Shown one piece after another: positions 1 through 5,322 of a stretch of 24,444 nt of DNA. The notes below the pieces were generated by a model. That model saw only the letters and a list, made by a program, of their open reading frames with translations. It was not told the DNA's origin and ran no database searches. Made by a program: the position numbers and the translations under genes. Position 1 is the first letter of the stretch. The number at the start of each line of letters is the position of its first letter. Source of the stretch: a virus; the IMG/VR virus record IMGVR_UViG_3300023223_000052, positions 1 through 24,444 of that record. One strand, 5' to 3'.

Positions 1-21
1 ATAGATTTCAGAATAACAGTT

Positions 22-46
22 AGAACAAAAAGCCCCGAATGGGGCC
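22..46 (-). terminator. Intrinsic terminator ending the leftward operon
   Basis: Read on the minus strand, a five-pair GC stem (GCCCC at 45-41 with GGGGC at 36-32) around a four-base loop is followed at once by a T-rich run (31-22). It lies just past the last small gene of the leftward operon (stop at 57), where a terminator is expected. On the plus strand the T run is about nine bases from the stem, so rightward termination is less convincing. Confidence 0.8.
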
Positions 47-56
47 AGTTAATTTT

Positions 57-152
57 TTATAAGTATTTTTCTACTAGGTACACCATTATGGAACAGAGTC
101 CCCACATGGCGAGTAGGAATATAACCCCGCTTGCTGCCATCCAGAATGTCAT
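57..152 (-). CDS. 31-aa single-pass membrane peptide
   Basis: A 31-codon reading frame whose ATG overlaps the stop of the upstream 72-aa gene (TAATG at 154-150), preceded by a strong GGAGAAGG ribosome site. The product is almost entirely one hydrophobic helix (residues 4-27, including VIFLLAMWGL), ending in the short charged tail VEKYL. It is the last gene before the operon terminator. It resembles in build, though not clearly in sequence, the 28-aa peptide at 1357-1443. Function is unknown. Small phage membrane peptides include holin-like and superinfection-exclusion proteins, but nothing here assigns either role. The tight coupling and ribosome site support real expression. Confidence 0.6.
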   Translation of the reverse strand: MTFWMAASGVIFLLAMWGLCSIMVYLVEKYL

Positions 153-370
153 TAGCCTTCTCCGTTATCACTCATGCACCGATACACTAACTGGTGCCTA
201 TAATCAAAGTCCCTGCGGTACTCTTGGAGCTTTAGTTCGATAGACTGTTCATGCCCTCTTGGTAAGGGTGGTGTTAAGTCTGGTTTCATATAGAACTGGA
301 AGTAGTCTAGGGCTACGCTTACTTCAATAACCTTGCCATCTTGTTCACCGCCAAAGAAGAAAGCTTTCAT
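152..370 (-). CDS. Small phage protein with GG-x-x-DG N-terminus, 72 aa
   Basis: A small soluble protein with N-terminus MKAFFFGGEQDG, an aromatic central part (YFQFYM) and a tyrosine/arginine-rich end (YRRDFDYRHQLVY). This build, a GG-x-x-DG turn followed by aromatic strands and a YRR-type tail, recurs in small uncharacterised phage proteins; that resemblance is from memory, not a search. Its ATG overlaps the TGA of the 82-aa gene (ATGA) and its stop overlaps the ATG of the 31-aa peptide. The ribosome site before it is weak, so it probably relies on coupled translation. No function can be assigned. Confidence 0.65.
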   Translation of the reverse strand: MKAFFFGGEQDGKVIEVSVALDYFQFYMKPDLTPPLPRGHEQSIELKLQEYRRDFDYRHQLVYRCMSDNGEG

Positions 371-615
371 AAATCGAACTCAAATTTTTCGGTTAATTGA
401 TTAAGCAATATGATGTGGTGTGGTGCCACTGAGCCTTCTTCTACTGGGGGTAGCTTTGGGCTATCTATTAGCATCTTAAAAACACAACGGGGGTAATCAT
501 ACTCAACACGAATAGGTGTTGCTTGTAAATCGTACAGCATCTTGGGTACATCTCCGCTGTCCATGAACATCGTGGTAACTTCTATCTGTCCGTATCTCTT
601 GCTGTGCATTGCCAT
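367..615 (-). CDS. Hypothetical protein, 82 aa
   Basis: A small soluble protein with no recognised motif. The N-terminal half is predicted strand-like (YGQIEVTTMFM) and the middle reads as alternating strands (IRVEYDYPRCVFKMLI). Its start at 615 sits in a TAATG overlap with the 132-aa gene, with GAAGGA upstream as ribosome site. A second in-frame ATG two codons in (MAM) is possible but farther from that site. It lies in the middle of the coupled leftward operon, which points to an accessory role in the early or middle phase of infection; that is inference only. Confidence 0.65.
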   Translation of the reverse strand: MAMHSKRYGQIEVTTMFMDSGDVPKMLYDLQATPIRVEYDYPRCVFKMLIDSPKLPPVEEGSVAPHHIILLNQLTEKFEFDL

Positions 616-1013
616 TATCCTTCTCCGGGGTCTTCGTTAGTTTTAGTTGGTTTGATAAATAACTTAGGGTCATGTAAGTTCCCTACGCTTAATGTTGGGC
701 GTATGCAAAGCTTGTATTTACGAGGGTCTAAGTTCTGCTTAGGTATTACATCTGCAAATTCAGTATGGTCAGACATTGGAGGGACAATACCCTCGTAACA
801 GGCTAGCCTTTTGGTAAGCTGGTTGGTCTTGCAGTACAAGTGGTCTAGTTGCTTGCTGTCATGTACTCGGTTCCTTCGCAAGATGTGTATTGTGCTGGAC
901 ATTTTTGCGTTACGTTCTTTAAGCAGGGCGTTCTCTGCGGCCTTAGCGAGAGCATAGCAGGTTGTTACAATTGCATACCCTAATAGTGCGCCACCAAATA
1001 TAATATCAATCAT
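615..1013 (-). CDS. Membrane-anchored protein, 132 aa
   Basis: The first 22 residues form one hydrophobic segment (IIFGGALLGYAIVTTCYALA), followed by a charged helical stretch (about 24-72, AENALLKERNAK onwards) that could be a coiled coil, then a proline- and lysine-rich tail. This N-anchor plus coiled-coil build is seen in inner-membrane spanins and other phage envelope proteins. However, the tail is basic and irregular, and no partner lipoprotein lies next to it. The start is in a TAATG overlap with the 115-aa gene, with AGGA upstream. Function unknown; probably inner-membrane. Confidence 0.6.
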   Translation of the reverse strand: MIDIIFGGALLGYAIVTTCYALAKAAENALLKERNAKMSSTIHILRRNRVHDSKQLDHLYCKTNQLTKRLACYEGIVPPMSDHTEFADVIPKQNLDPRKYKLCIRPTLSVGNLHDPKLFIKPTKTNEDPGEG

Positions 1014-1360
1014 TAGAGATTCCTAACTTTGTATTTGCCATCCATGATGCCACCTAGTATGTATGGTATGAAGTCTTGGGACTCCCATATCTCAGCTGAG
1101 GCTTGCAATTCTTTTATCAGCATTGGTGGTGCCCCTCGATACTTATCCATTGCAAAGAATTCGATTAGGTACATCTGAGCATGGTCAAGTAATCGAACCA
1201 TTACCTTCACTTCCATAACCATTTCTTCCTCATAGAATATAGCGGTAACACGGTCTGCTCCACACATCCCTAAGGTCTGTTCGTCAGTTGGCGGGTTCTT
1301 AACTCGCATGAAGCAATAGTCGTTCCTTACTTTCATTGGTATTGTATGTAAACTAATCAT
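1013..1360 (-). CDS. Hypothetical protein, 115 aa
   Basis: A soluble mixed alpha/beta protein with no recognised domain. It has methionine-rich strands in the middle (EEEMVMEVKVMVRLL) and a helix-rich second half (LIKELQASAEIW). The start at 1360 overlaps the stop of the 28-aa peptide (ATGA) and has a good AGGAG ribosome site. A second ATG at residue 9 (MKVRNDY) is an alternative start without such a site. The operon position makes it an accessory gene; nothing more can be said from sequence. Confidence 0.65.
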   Translation of the reverse strand: MISLHTIPMKVRNDYCFMRVKNPPTDEQTLGMCGADRVTAIFYEEEMVMEVKVMVRLLDHAQMYLIEFFAMDKYRGAPPMLIKELQASAEIWESQDFIPYILGGIMDGKYKVRNL

Positions 1361-1443
1361 TCATCACTCCTAAAGGCTAGGTACATCATCATGATTCCCC
1401 AACCTATACAAAATAGTAATCCACCGATTAAAAAGCTAGTCAT
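1357..1443 (-). CDS. 28-aa single-pass membrane peptide
   Basis: A 28-codon frame that exactly fills the space between the GroES-like gene and the 115-aa gene. Its ATG overlaps the GroES stop (TAATG at 1445-1441) and its TGA overlaps the next ATG. The product is one hydrophobic helix (FLIGGLLFCIGWGIMMMYLA) with a short charged end (FRSDE). There is no strong ribosome site, so translation probably relies on coupling to GroES. The interlocking overlaps on both sides argue that it is a real gene. It pairs in build with the 31-aa peptide at the operon end. Function unknown. Confidence 0.55.
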   Translation of the reverse strand: MTSFLIGGLLFCIGWGIMMMYLAFRSDE

Positions 1444-1730
1444 TACTTAAGCACCGCGACGATAGCCTCAGATACGACAAGGATGCATTTGTCACCATTG
1501 TCAAGTCTGTCCTTAAGGGTACTGGCTACGTTGCCATAAATCACAGTGTCCCCAACTTTACATTGGGTGATAGGGATAATGTTACCAGCGGCATTCTGTT
1601 TGCCGGGGCCAATTGCCATCACTACACCATGTAGGCGGTCATCAATATTTTGAATGACAATCCCGCCAGCTGATGTGGCCTCTAGTTCCATCGGTTTAAT
1701 TAACACCCGGTCGTTACTTGGATAAATCAT
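1443..1730 (-). CDS. groES: GroES-type co-chaperonin, 95 aa
   Basis: Co-chaperonins form a seven-subunit lid on the GroEL chamber; phage versions help fold virion proteins with host GroEL. The sequence shows the GroES pattern: the start VLIKPMELEATSAGGIVI contains the strand-1 'R/K-P' motif and the mobile loop with its GGIVI hydrophobic anchor (residues 22-26). It continues with GVVMAIGPG (35-43), VGDTVIYG (59-66) and a closing LVVSEAIVAVL strand. Length matches bacterial GroES (about 95-97 aa), so it is closer to host GroES than to T4 gp31. It sits in the coupled leftward operon, starts in an ATGA overlap and has GAGG upstream. Its capsid-folding role is inferred from family knowledge. Confidence 0.92.
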   Translation of the reverse strand: MIYPSNDRVLIKPMELEATSAGGIVIQNIDDRLHGVVMAIGPGKQNAAGNIIPITQCKVGDTVIYGNVASTLKDRLDNGDKCILVVSEAIVAVLK

Positions 1731-1900
1731 CTACCAGCCTCACTTCTAAGTTTGTTCACACGCTCTGCATTAATCAATTCTGCTGTCGCGTCTTGGACAC
1801 GTTCTTTAAGCACTGCTATCTTAAGTTCCCTGTCCCATCGTTCGGTAACTTCGACAGCAGGGAGTTTGTTCTCACCATTTGTTACTGGGTTTATATCCAT
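1727..1900 (-). CDS. Hypothetical helical protein, 57 aa
   Basis: A 57-codon frame between the 62-aa gene and the GroES-like gene. The ATG at 1900 is in a TAATG overlap with the upstream stop and preceded by GAGGAA. The stop (TGA, 1729-1727) overlaps the GroES ATG. The product begins with a flexible MDINPVTNGENKLP, then becomes a charged amphipathic helix (residues 18-55, RWDRELKIAVLKERVQDATA and on), likely a coiled coil. No family recognised. The overlaps at both ends are the main reason to accept it. Confidence 0.6.
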   Translation of the reverse strand: MDINPVTNGENKLPAVEVTERWDRELKIAVLKERVQDATAELINAERVNKLRSEAGR

Positions 1901-2088
1901 TATTTAATTCCTCGTGCTTTTCTTCTAGCGCGTTTACGCTGGTTCTTGGTAACAGCTAGGGCAACCTTATCAATCTGGGCTACTCGTTCAGCTAACATCT
2001 CTGTACGGAATGCATCAGATTCACGTTCGAACTGAGCGCATAGCTCTGGGTTTTGTAGGGCCTGTTCTGCCCGGTTGAATTCTTGCAT
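1900..2088 (-). CDS. Hypothetical basic-tailed protein, 62 aa
   Basis: The first protein gene of the leftward operon. The start at 2088 is chosen because AGGAG (2099-2095) lies seven bases before it. The frame stays open upstream to 2178, but that extension runs through the terminator hairpin at 2101-2126. The product is a charged helix, glutamate-rich at first (AEQALQNPELCAQFERESDA), ending in a strongly basic tail (KNQRKRARRKARGIK, residues 48-62) that could bind nucleic acid. No family recognised. Its stop overlaps the ATG of the 57-aa gene. Confidence 0.6.
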   Translation of the reverse strand: MQEFNRAEQALQNPELCAQFERESDAFRTEMLAERVAQIDKVALAVTKNQRKRARRKARGIK

Positions 2089-2100
2089 GGTATTCTCCTG

Positions 2101-2126
2101 ATAAAAGAAAACCGCCCGAAGGCGGC
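2101..2126 (-). terminator. Intrinsic terminator or attenuator between tRNA and operon
   Basis: On the minus strand a CCGCC-TTCG-GGCGG hairpin (2125-2112) with a stable TTCG tetraloop is followed by TTTTCTTTTAT (2111-2101). The layout is that of an intrinsic terminator, lying after tRNA-Asn and only two bases before the AGGAG ribosome site of the 62-aa gene. There is no room for a promoter between it and that gene, so operon transcripts from upstream must read through it. Confidence 0.8.
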
Positions 2127-2189
2127 ATCTAAGTTGCAGGACTTCCACCTGCGACACCTCAGCGGTAGCGAAACGCACTGGTATGTTCG

Positions 2190-2266
2190 TGGCGATGATG
2201 GAGGGACTTGAACCCCCGACCCTCTGCTTAACAGGCAGACGCTCTACGCAACTGAGCTACATCATC
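2190..2266 (-). tRNA. tRNA-Asn (anticodon GUU)
   Basis: On the minus strand a full cloverleaf can be drawn. The acceptor stem is GATGATG (2266-2260) with CATCATC (2200-2194). The D arm is GCTC-AGTTGCGTA-GAGC. The anticodon stem is TCTGC/GCAGA around the loop CTGTTAA, giving anticodon GTT (Asn), and the T arm carries the conserved TTCAAGT loop. The discriminator is G and the 3' CCA is encoded (2192-2190), typical of bacterial and phage tRNAs. It is the first element downstream of the proposed leftward promoter. It would supplement host tRNA-Asn for AAC/AAT codons. Confidence 0.95.
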
Positions 2267-2325
2267 TAAATTGGTCAGGGGTATAAGGCTGCTGTATTCA
2301 AAACGCGATTTAAAACCTTGACGCT

Positions 2326-2421
2326 TCACCTTGTATCCCTTAATGAAGTAAGGAGCAGACCATTTGCTAACTTTTCAGTGCTAGGGCGACCATAGACGCT
2401 AACTGTATTCCTTGACTTCAT
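2326..2421 (-). CDS. Possible leaderless 31-aa peptide
   Basis: A 31-codon frame (MKSRNTVSVYGRPSTEK and on, ending LRDTR) whose ATG (2421-2419) lies at about the expected first transcribed base of the promoter with -10 at 2431-2426. There is no ribosome site, so it could only be made as a leaderless message. The amino-acid mix looks protein-like, but a frame this short may occur by chance. A GTG overlaps its stop and opens a frame that runs into the tRNA, which cannot be a normal gene. Treat as a weak candidate. Confidence 0.2.
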   Translation of the reverse strand: MKSRNTVSVYGRPSTEKLANGLLLTSLRDTR

Positions 2422-2425
2422 ATTC

Positions 2426-2455
2426 AGTATACTCTTTGCTAGGGTGCTGTTGCAA
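2426..2455 (-). promoter_or_regulatory. Leftward sigma70-like promoter
   Basis: On the minus strand TTGCAA (2455-2450) and TATACT (2431-2426) are separated by 18 bases; the -10 matches five of six consensus positions and the -35 four of six. Transcription would begin near 2419 and run through tRNA-Asn into the accessory operon. It is the best leftward promoter seen in the region. Confidence 0.5.
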
Positions 2456-2532
2456 AGAACTATTAGTTATATCTATCAGGATTGTTATTACTTTCTTTAC
2501 GAATGAATGAAATGAATGAGTTTCTTTGTATG

Positions 2533-2621
2533 GTTGTTTTAAAGTCCTTTAGGAGCTTTTAAACTAATAGATATGTAGTAGTTAACTAAGTTGTTTTAAA
2601 TGTCTGGAAGACCTTTTAAAC
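2533..2621 (+). repeat. Two 32-bp imperfect direct repeats
   Basis: Copies at 2533-2564 and 2590-2621 (period 57) share an exact 11-base left end, GTTGTTTTAAA, and an exact 8-base right end, TTTTAAAC, with a diverged centre. Conserved ends plus variable middle suggest paired half-sites for a DNA-binding protein or a phage-specific promoter. A related GGTTTTAAA lies on the minus strand at 2309-2317. Confidence 0.5.
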
Positions 2622-2632
2622 GGAGAGCAAGG

Positions 2633-2650
2633 GCACACTGCGTGGTGTGC
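2633..2650. other. Small inverted repeat (GCACAC/GTGTGC)
   Basis: A perfect six-base inverted repeat around a six-base loop, just after the second 32-bp repeat. No T run follows on either strand, so it is not an intrinsic terminator. An operator or RNA hairpin is possible. Confidence 0.35.
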
Positions 2651-2709
2651 TTAACTGCATTTTAACTACAGTGCAAAATCGTGTCAAGTCACCGTAAGGC
2701 TTATGTCAG

Positions 2710-2739
2710 TTAACCCCTTGAGGGAGTTACTTATATTAT
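2710..2739 (+). promoter_or_regulatory. Weak rightward promoter candidate
   Basis: TTAACC (2710-2715), 18 bases, then TATTAT (2734-2739): four of six and five of six matches to sigma70 boxes. It lies about 110 bases before the first rightward gene. The late genes could equally be read from a phage RNA polymerase promoter that cannot be recognised here. Confidence 0.25.
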
Positions 2740-2849
2740 TTTGGACTAGAAAACTACAGCCGTAGTGACCACTAACATATCGAACCAGTTGAGTTGACTT
2801 TTGTATCCCTTGTCAATGTAGTATTCTAATGAAAAATAAGGAGATTGCA

Positions 2850-3218
2850 ATGAAATGTAAAGTACTATGTTACGCACTAAAAGTGGCATACCCTAGAGTA
2901 GTGATTGATATAATCATAGGCAAACCAATGGCTTGTGCGTTTATAAAAAGGTTTGGTGATATAGATGGTGTCACACGCTTTGTAAATGGTGAGATTTGTG
3001 GTGGTTTTATGTGGCACACCGATGGCAGTTACGCGATGGTACTTCCTGAGAAATATGATGCACATGTGACGTTCCATGAGTGCTTACATGCTGCAACTCG
3101 CATATGGTATGATGCAGGAGCTGACCTTGAAGTTCCCTGTAACGACGAGGTTCTAACATACATGATGAATTATTTAGTAGAACAGATAGAGGAAATTTAC
3201 AATGCCAATCAAGAATAA
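2850..3218 (+). CDS. HExxH metallopeptidase-like phage protein, 122 aa
   Basis: A small protein with the zinc-peptidase signature HECLH (residues 76-80), followed about 20 residues later by NDEVLTYM, whose Glu100 is well placed as third metal ligand (gluzincin-like layout). The N-terminal part carries GGFMWHTDGSYAMVL, a likely beta sheet. Start 2850 is preferred over the in-frame ATG at 2829 because AAGGAG lies six bases before it. Small phage proteins with HExxH plus a downstream DE are known but mostly uncharacterised. Catalysis is inferred, and with only 122 residues it may be a minimal or inactive fold. It overlaps the next gene by 17 bases and opens the rightward block. Confidence 0.65.
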   Translation: MKCKVLCYALKVAYPRVVIDIIIGKPMACAFIKRFGDIDGVTRFVNGEICGGFMWHTDGSYAMVLPEKYDAHVTFHECLHAATRIWYDAGADLEVPCNDEVLTYMMNYLVEQIEEIYNANQE

Positions 3219-3492
3219 GTTTGTTATTCAAACAGGTGTCGGGGCGTCTGAGGCCATAGACATACAAGACACGAATGATATTAGAATATCTTATGTTGTG
3301 GTTGTAGTCGGTACGGTGACGTACAGTGTACAGCACTCAATAGGTGGGGACGCGTTCCTAGATAACACAGATAATGCAGCACAGACAATTACCAATGATG
3401 GCAACTACGTCTTCCCGGTACAGAAAGTCCGAGTGAATGTTACAGCAGGTACTGGTACAGCGACATTACATGTCCGTCAGTTGGTGGTTTAA
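3202..3492 (+). CDS. Small beta-rich virion-like protein, 96 aa
   Basis: The protein is almost wholly alternating strands (ISYVVVVVGTVTYSVQHS, then GNYVFPVQKVRVNVTAGTGT, ending ATLHVRQLVV). No catalytic motif. The pattern of a strand-rich 'sample-measurement' sequence with FPV-x-x-V-R-V-x-V is common in small phage structural or decoration proteins, so a virion role is likely but not proven. GAGGAA lies before the start, which overlaps the end of the HExxH gene. It is followed two bases later by the fiber-like gene, which may share its assembly. Confidence 0.6.
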   Translation: MPIKNKFVIQTGVGASEAIDIQDTNDIRISYVVVVVGTVTYSVQHSIGGDAFLDNTDNAAQTITNDGNYVFPVQKVRVNVTAGTGTATLHVRQLVV

Positions 3493-3493
3493 T

Positions 3494-4957
3494 ATGAGCA
3501 AATTAGGCGGTAAGGTCTTCTCGGAAGACACAGATAAAGATAATGTAGCAGGTCAGGTTGATAGTGTAGTAGCAGGTACTAATGTAACTGTTGATAATAC
3601 TGACCCTGTGAATCCAGTGGTATCATCCACAGCAGCAGCTTCACCTACCACAACTCTAGGCGACCTGATTAAACGTGGTGCATCAGCAGACGAACGACTA
3701 CCAATAGGAAGTGCTTTACAGGTACTACAGGTTAATGCTGGTGGTACTGACTTGGAATTCGCAGCAGCAGCCGCTGGCGGCACTGTTACTACCAAGGGTG
3801 ACTTGGAAGGTTTCGACACAGTTGCTAACCGCATTCCAGTTGGTACTAACGGGCAAGTGCTGACAGCAGATTCAGCAGAGGCTCTAGGTTTGAAATGGGC
3901 AACAGCAGCTGCAAGCTCTCCAACTACAACCCAAGGTGATATCATCCAACGTGGCGCAAGTGCTGATGAGCGTTTAGCCATAGGCACAGCTTTGCAAATA
4001 TTGCAAGTCAACGCAGGAGCAACAGCTCTTGAGTTTGTCGCACCAGCCGCTGGTGGTGCTAGTGGTAGTAGAATTATTAGTGATACTACTCTAGGGTCAA
4101 CATCACAAACTATTGGAGATGCTACCTTAAATAATCTAACTGAGTTTGATTTTGAACTTCATGTCCCAGATGCCGTTACTGTTGTTAATGTTCTGGCATA
4201 TATCAATGGTAATACCACAGCCACAGATTACAGGGCTACATCCATAAGGGGCTTTAATACCACAGTAGGAGCTAATGAATTTGATGATGCTCATGCTGGT
4301 TTTATACGAACAGCAGGGCCTACTCTGTTTACAGGGAAGGTTAGGTTAGTGGATGGACACTACACGATGCAAGTTCAATCGGTAGCACATGAAAATTCTA
4401 CCCAAGACAATGTAAAGTATGTAGGGGTATATAAGGAAACTACAGACACTGATTTTACTGAAATATCTTTCGATACCTTGTCAGGTACTAACGTATTCCC
4501 TATAGGAACTAGGTTAGTAATATTGAACCCTTATGCAGGAGGTACAGCATTCAGTGGGGCTTTAGCAACTACTGCTGTAGCTCAAACTGTAAACGGAACC
4601 ACAATACTTGATTGGGAACTTGAAGACTACGACACGGACAGTTGGCATGATTTAGTAACTAACAATACAAGGCTCACAGTACCAGCAGGGGTAACTTATG
4701 TCAGAGTTAGTGCAGGTATAATGGATACCAGCTCAGTTACAGGGCAGTTTAATGTACTCATATATAAAAATGGGTCTAACGTATATCCCGGTAGTCCTAC
4801 CAACGAGATTGAAACGGCTGGTGGTGATGGTGCCTCATGTCATACCGCAGTAATAGCTGTAGTAGAAGGGGACTATTTTGAGGTTAATGTTTTCACCTCA
4901 GGAAGTAGAACTATAACCGCAAATAGGTCATGGTTTGGAATAGAGAAGGTGGGCTAA
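3494..4957 (+). CDS. Fiber/decoration-like protein with repeats and jelly-roll end, 487 aa
   Basis: Domains in order: short N-terminus (1-48); three repeats of a phage fiber motif, TTxGDLIxRGxxADERLxIG...LQVLQVNAG (about 50-94 and 142-187), with a more distant middle copy TTKGDLEGFDTVANRIPVG (97-138); a first beta domain (about 195-350); and a C-terminal domain (about 375-487) with VPAGVTYVRVSAGIMD, IYKNG and VVEGDYFEV, typical of C1q/TNF-like jelly rolls in phage fibers. The start at 3494 is chosen because it follows the previous stop directly and begins MSKLGGKVFS; the frame is open back to 3437 but that overlaps the 96-aa gene. Likely a trimeric head or tail fiber for surface binding. Confidence 0.7.
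   Translation: MSKLGGKVFSEDTDKDNVAGQVDSVVAGTNVTVDNTDPVNPVVSSTAAASPTTTLGDLIKRGASADERLPIGSALQVLQVNAGGTDLEFAAAAAGGTVTTKGDLEGFDTVANRIPVGTNGQVLTADSAEALGLKWATAAASSPTTTQGDIIQRGASADERLAIGTALQILQVNAGATALEFVAPAAGGASGSRIISDTTLGSTSQTIGDATLNNLTEFDFELHVPDAVTVVNVLAYINGNTTATDYRATSIRGFNTTVGANEFDDAHAGFIRTAGPTLFTGKVRLVDGHYTMQVQSVAHENSTQDNVKYVGVYKETTDTDFTEISFDTLSGTNVFPIGTRLVILNPYAGGTAFSGALATTAVAQTVNGTTILDWELEDYDTDSWHDLVTNNTRLTVPAGVTYVRVSAGIMDTSSVTGQFNVLIYKNGSNVYPGSPTNEIETAGGDGASCHTAVIAVVEGDYFEVNVFTSGSRTITANRSWFGIEKVG
3641..4054 (+). repeat. Coding repeats within the fiber gene
   Basis: Codons for residues 50-94 (3641-3775) and 142-187 (3917-4054) encode nearly the same 45 residues, sharing RGASADERL and LQVNAG. 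The DNA has drifted at third positions (for example GGTGCATCAGCAGACGAA against GGCGCAAGTGCTGATGAG), so this is an old duplication rather than a recent one. Confidence 0.7.
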
Positions 4958-5322
4958 TGAGACTATCAGCATTAGTAATTGTAATAGTTATGATATCAGG
5001 TTGTGCAGCACTGAAAGGTTTCGCACTGGATGCACTCTCCCCTAGCAAGGGAGGAATCAATACTGAGATTGTTCTAGGGGATAAGGAACAAACCCTCGGA
5101 ACAAATCAAGAGGTTAAGGCCAAGAATGTAGGCAAAGTTGTGGGAGTAAATGACAACTCCCTAGACATAGCAAGGGCTACAGACGTAGTGGTTACTAACA
5201 ATACGTTCCCTATATGGGCCATATGCTTACTAATCATATTAGCTGCCCTAGTAGGTTGGCTAGCTCCTAGACCTGCATTATGGAAACGAATCATCAAGAG
5301 GAGAGAACCTGATGCCGTTTAA
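4957..5322 (+). CDS. Probable unimolecular spanin (lipoprotein with C-terminal TM), 121 aa
   Basis: The N-terminus is a lipoprotein signal (MRLSALVIVIVMISGC, lipobox I13-S-G-C16) directing the mature Cys to the outer membrane. A periplasmic part of about 65 residues (DALSPSKGGINTEIVLG, then KVVGVNDNSLD) follows. Near the C-terminus lies a transmembrane helix (84-103, FPIWAICLLIILAALVGWL) and a basic cytoplasmic tail (KRIIKRRE). One protein linking both membranes is the unimolecular spanin layout (T1 gp11 type), which fuses inner and outer membranes in the last step of lysis. Start at 4957 overlaps the previous TAA and has AAGGTGG upstream. No endolysin lies nearby; it may be outside the window. 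Confidence 0.65.
   Translation: MRLSALVIVIVMISGCAALKGFALDALSPSKGGINTEIVLGDKEQTLGTNQEVKAKNVGKVVGVNDNSLDIARATDVVVTNNTFPIWAICLLIILAALVGWLAPRPALWKRIIKRREPDAV

Larger units (their letters stand above)
2331..2811 (+). repeat. 11-bp direct repeat at both ends of the control region
   Basis: TTGTATCCCTT occurs at 2331-2341 and exactly again at 2801-2811, 470 bases apart. Each copy is preceded 3-10 bases upstream by TTGAC (2318-2322; 2794-2798). The second lies about 40 bases before the first rightward start codon. It could be a phage promoter element or regulator site; two copies are too few to say. Confidence 0.35.
2267..2849. other. Divergent, mostly non-coding control region
   Basis: About 580 bases between the leftward tRNA/accessory operon and the first rightward gene. 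It holds a leftward sigma70-like promoter (2426-2455), a possible leaderless 31-codon frame (2326-2421), two 32-bp imperfect direct repeats (2533-2564, 2590-2621), a GCACAC/GTGTGC hairpin (2633-2650), a weak rightward promoter (2710-2739) and an 11-bp repeat (2331-2341, 2801-2811). No other convincing gene is seen; remaining frames are under about 21 codons with no ribosome site. It likely carries the start signals for both transcription directions. Confidence 0.7.

Noticed and set aside
1900-2178. The longer 92-aa form of the first operon protein
   Set aside because: The extra 30 codons run through a clear terminator hairpin and lack a ribosome site; ATG 2088 has AGGAG.
2128-2185. A second tRNA on the minus strand next to tRNA-Asn
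   Set aside because: A T-arm-like GCAGG-TGGAAGT-CCTGC and a weak anticodon-like arm can be drawn, but the TTC of the T loop is changed, there is no room for a D arm and acceptor stem, and no CCA follows. At most a decayed remnant.
2829-2849. The earlier ATG at 2829 as start of the HExxH gene
   Set aside because: AAGGAG at 2838-2843 is correctly spaced for ATG 2850 and would lie inside the coding part of the longer form.
3553-4011. A minus-strand frame of 152 codons opposite the fiber gene
   Set aside because: It mirrors the repeated codons of the fiber gene and has low-complexity alanine/serine/proline content; an antisense shadow.
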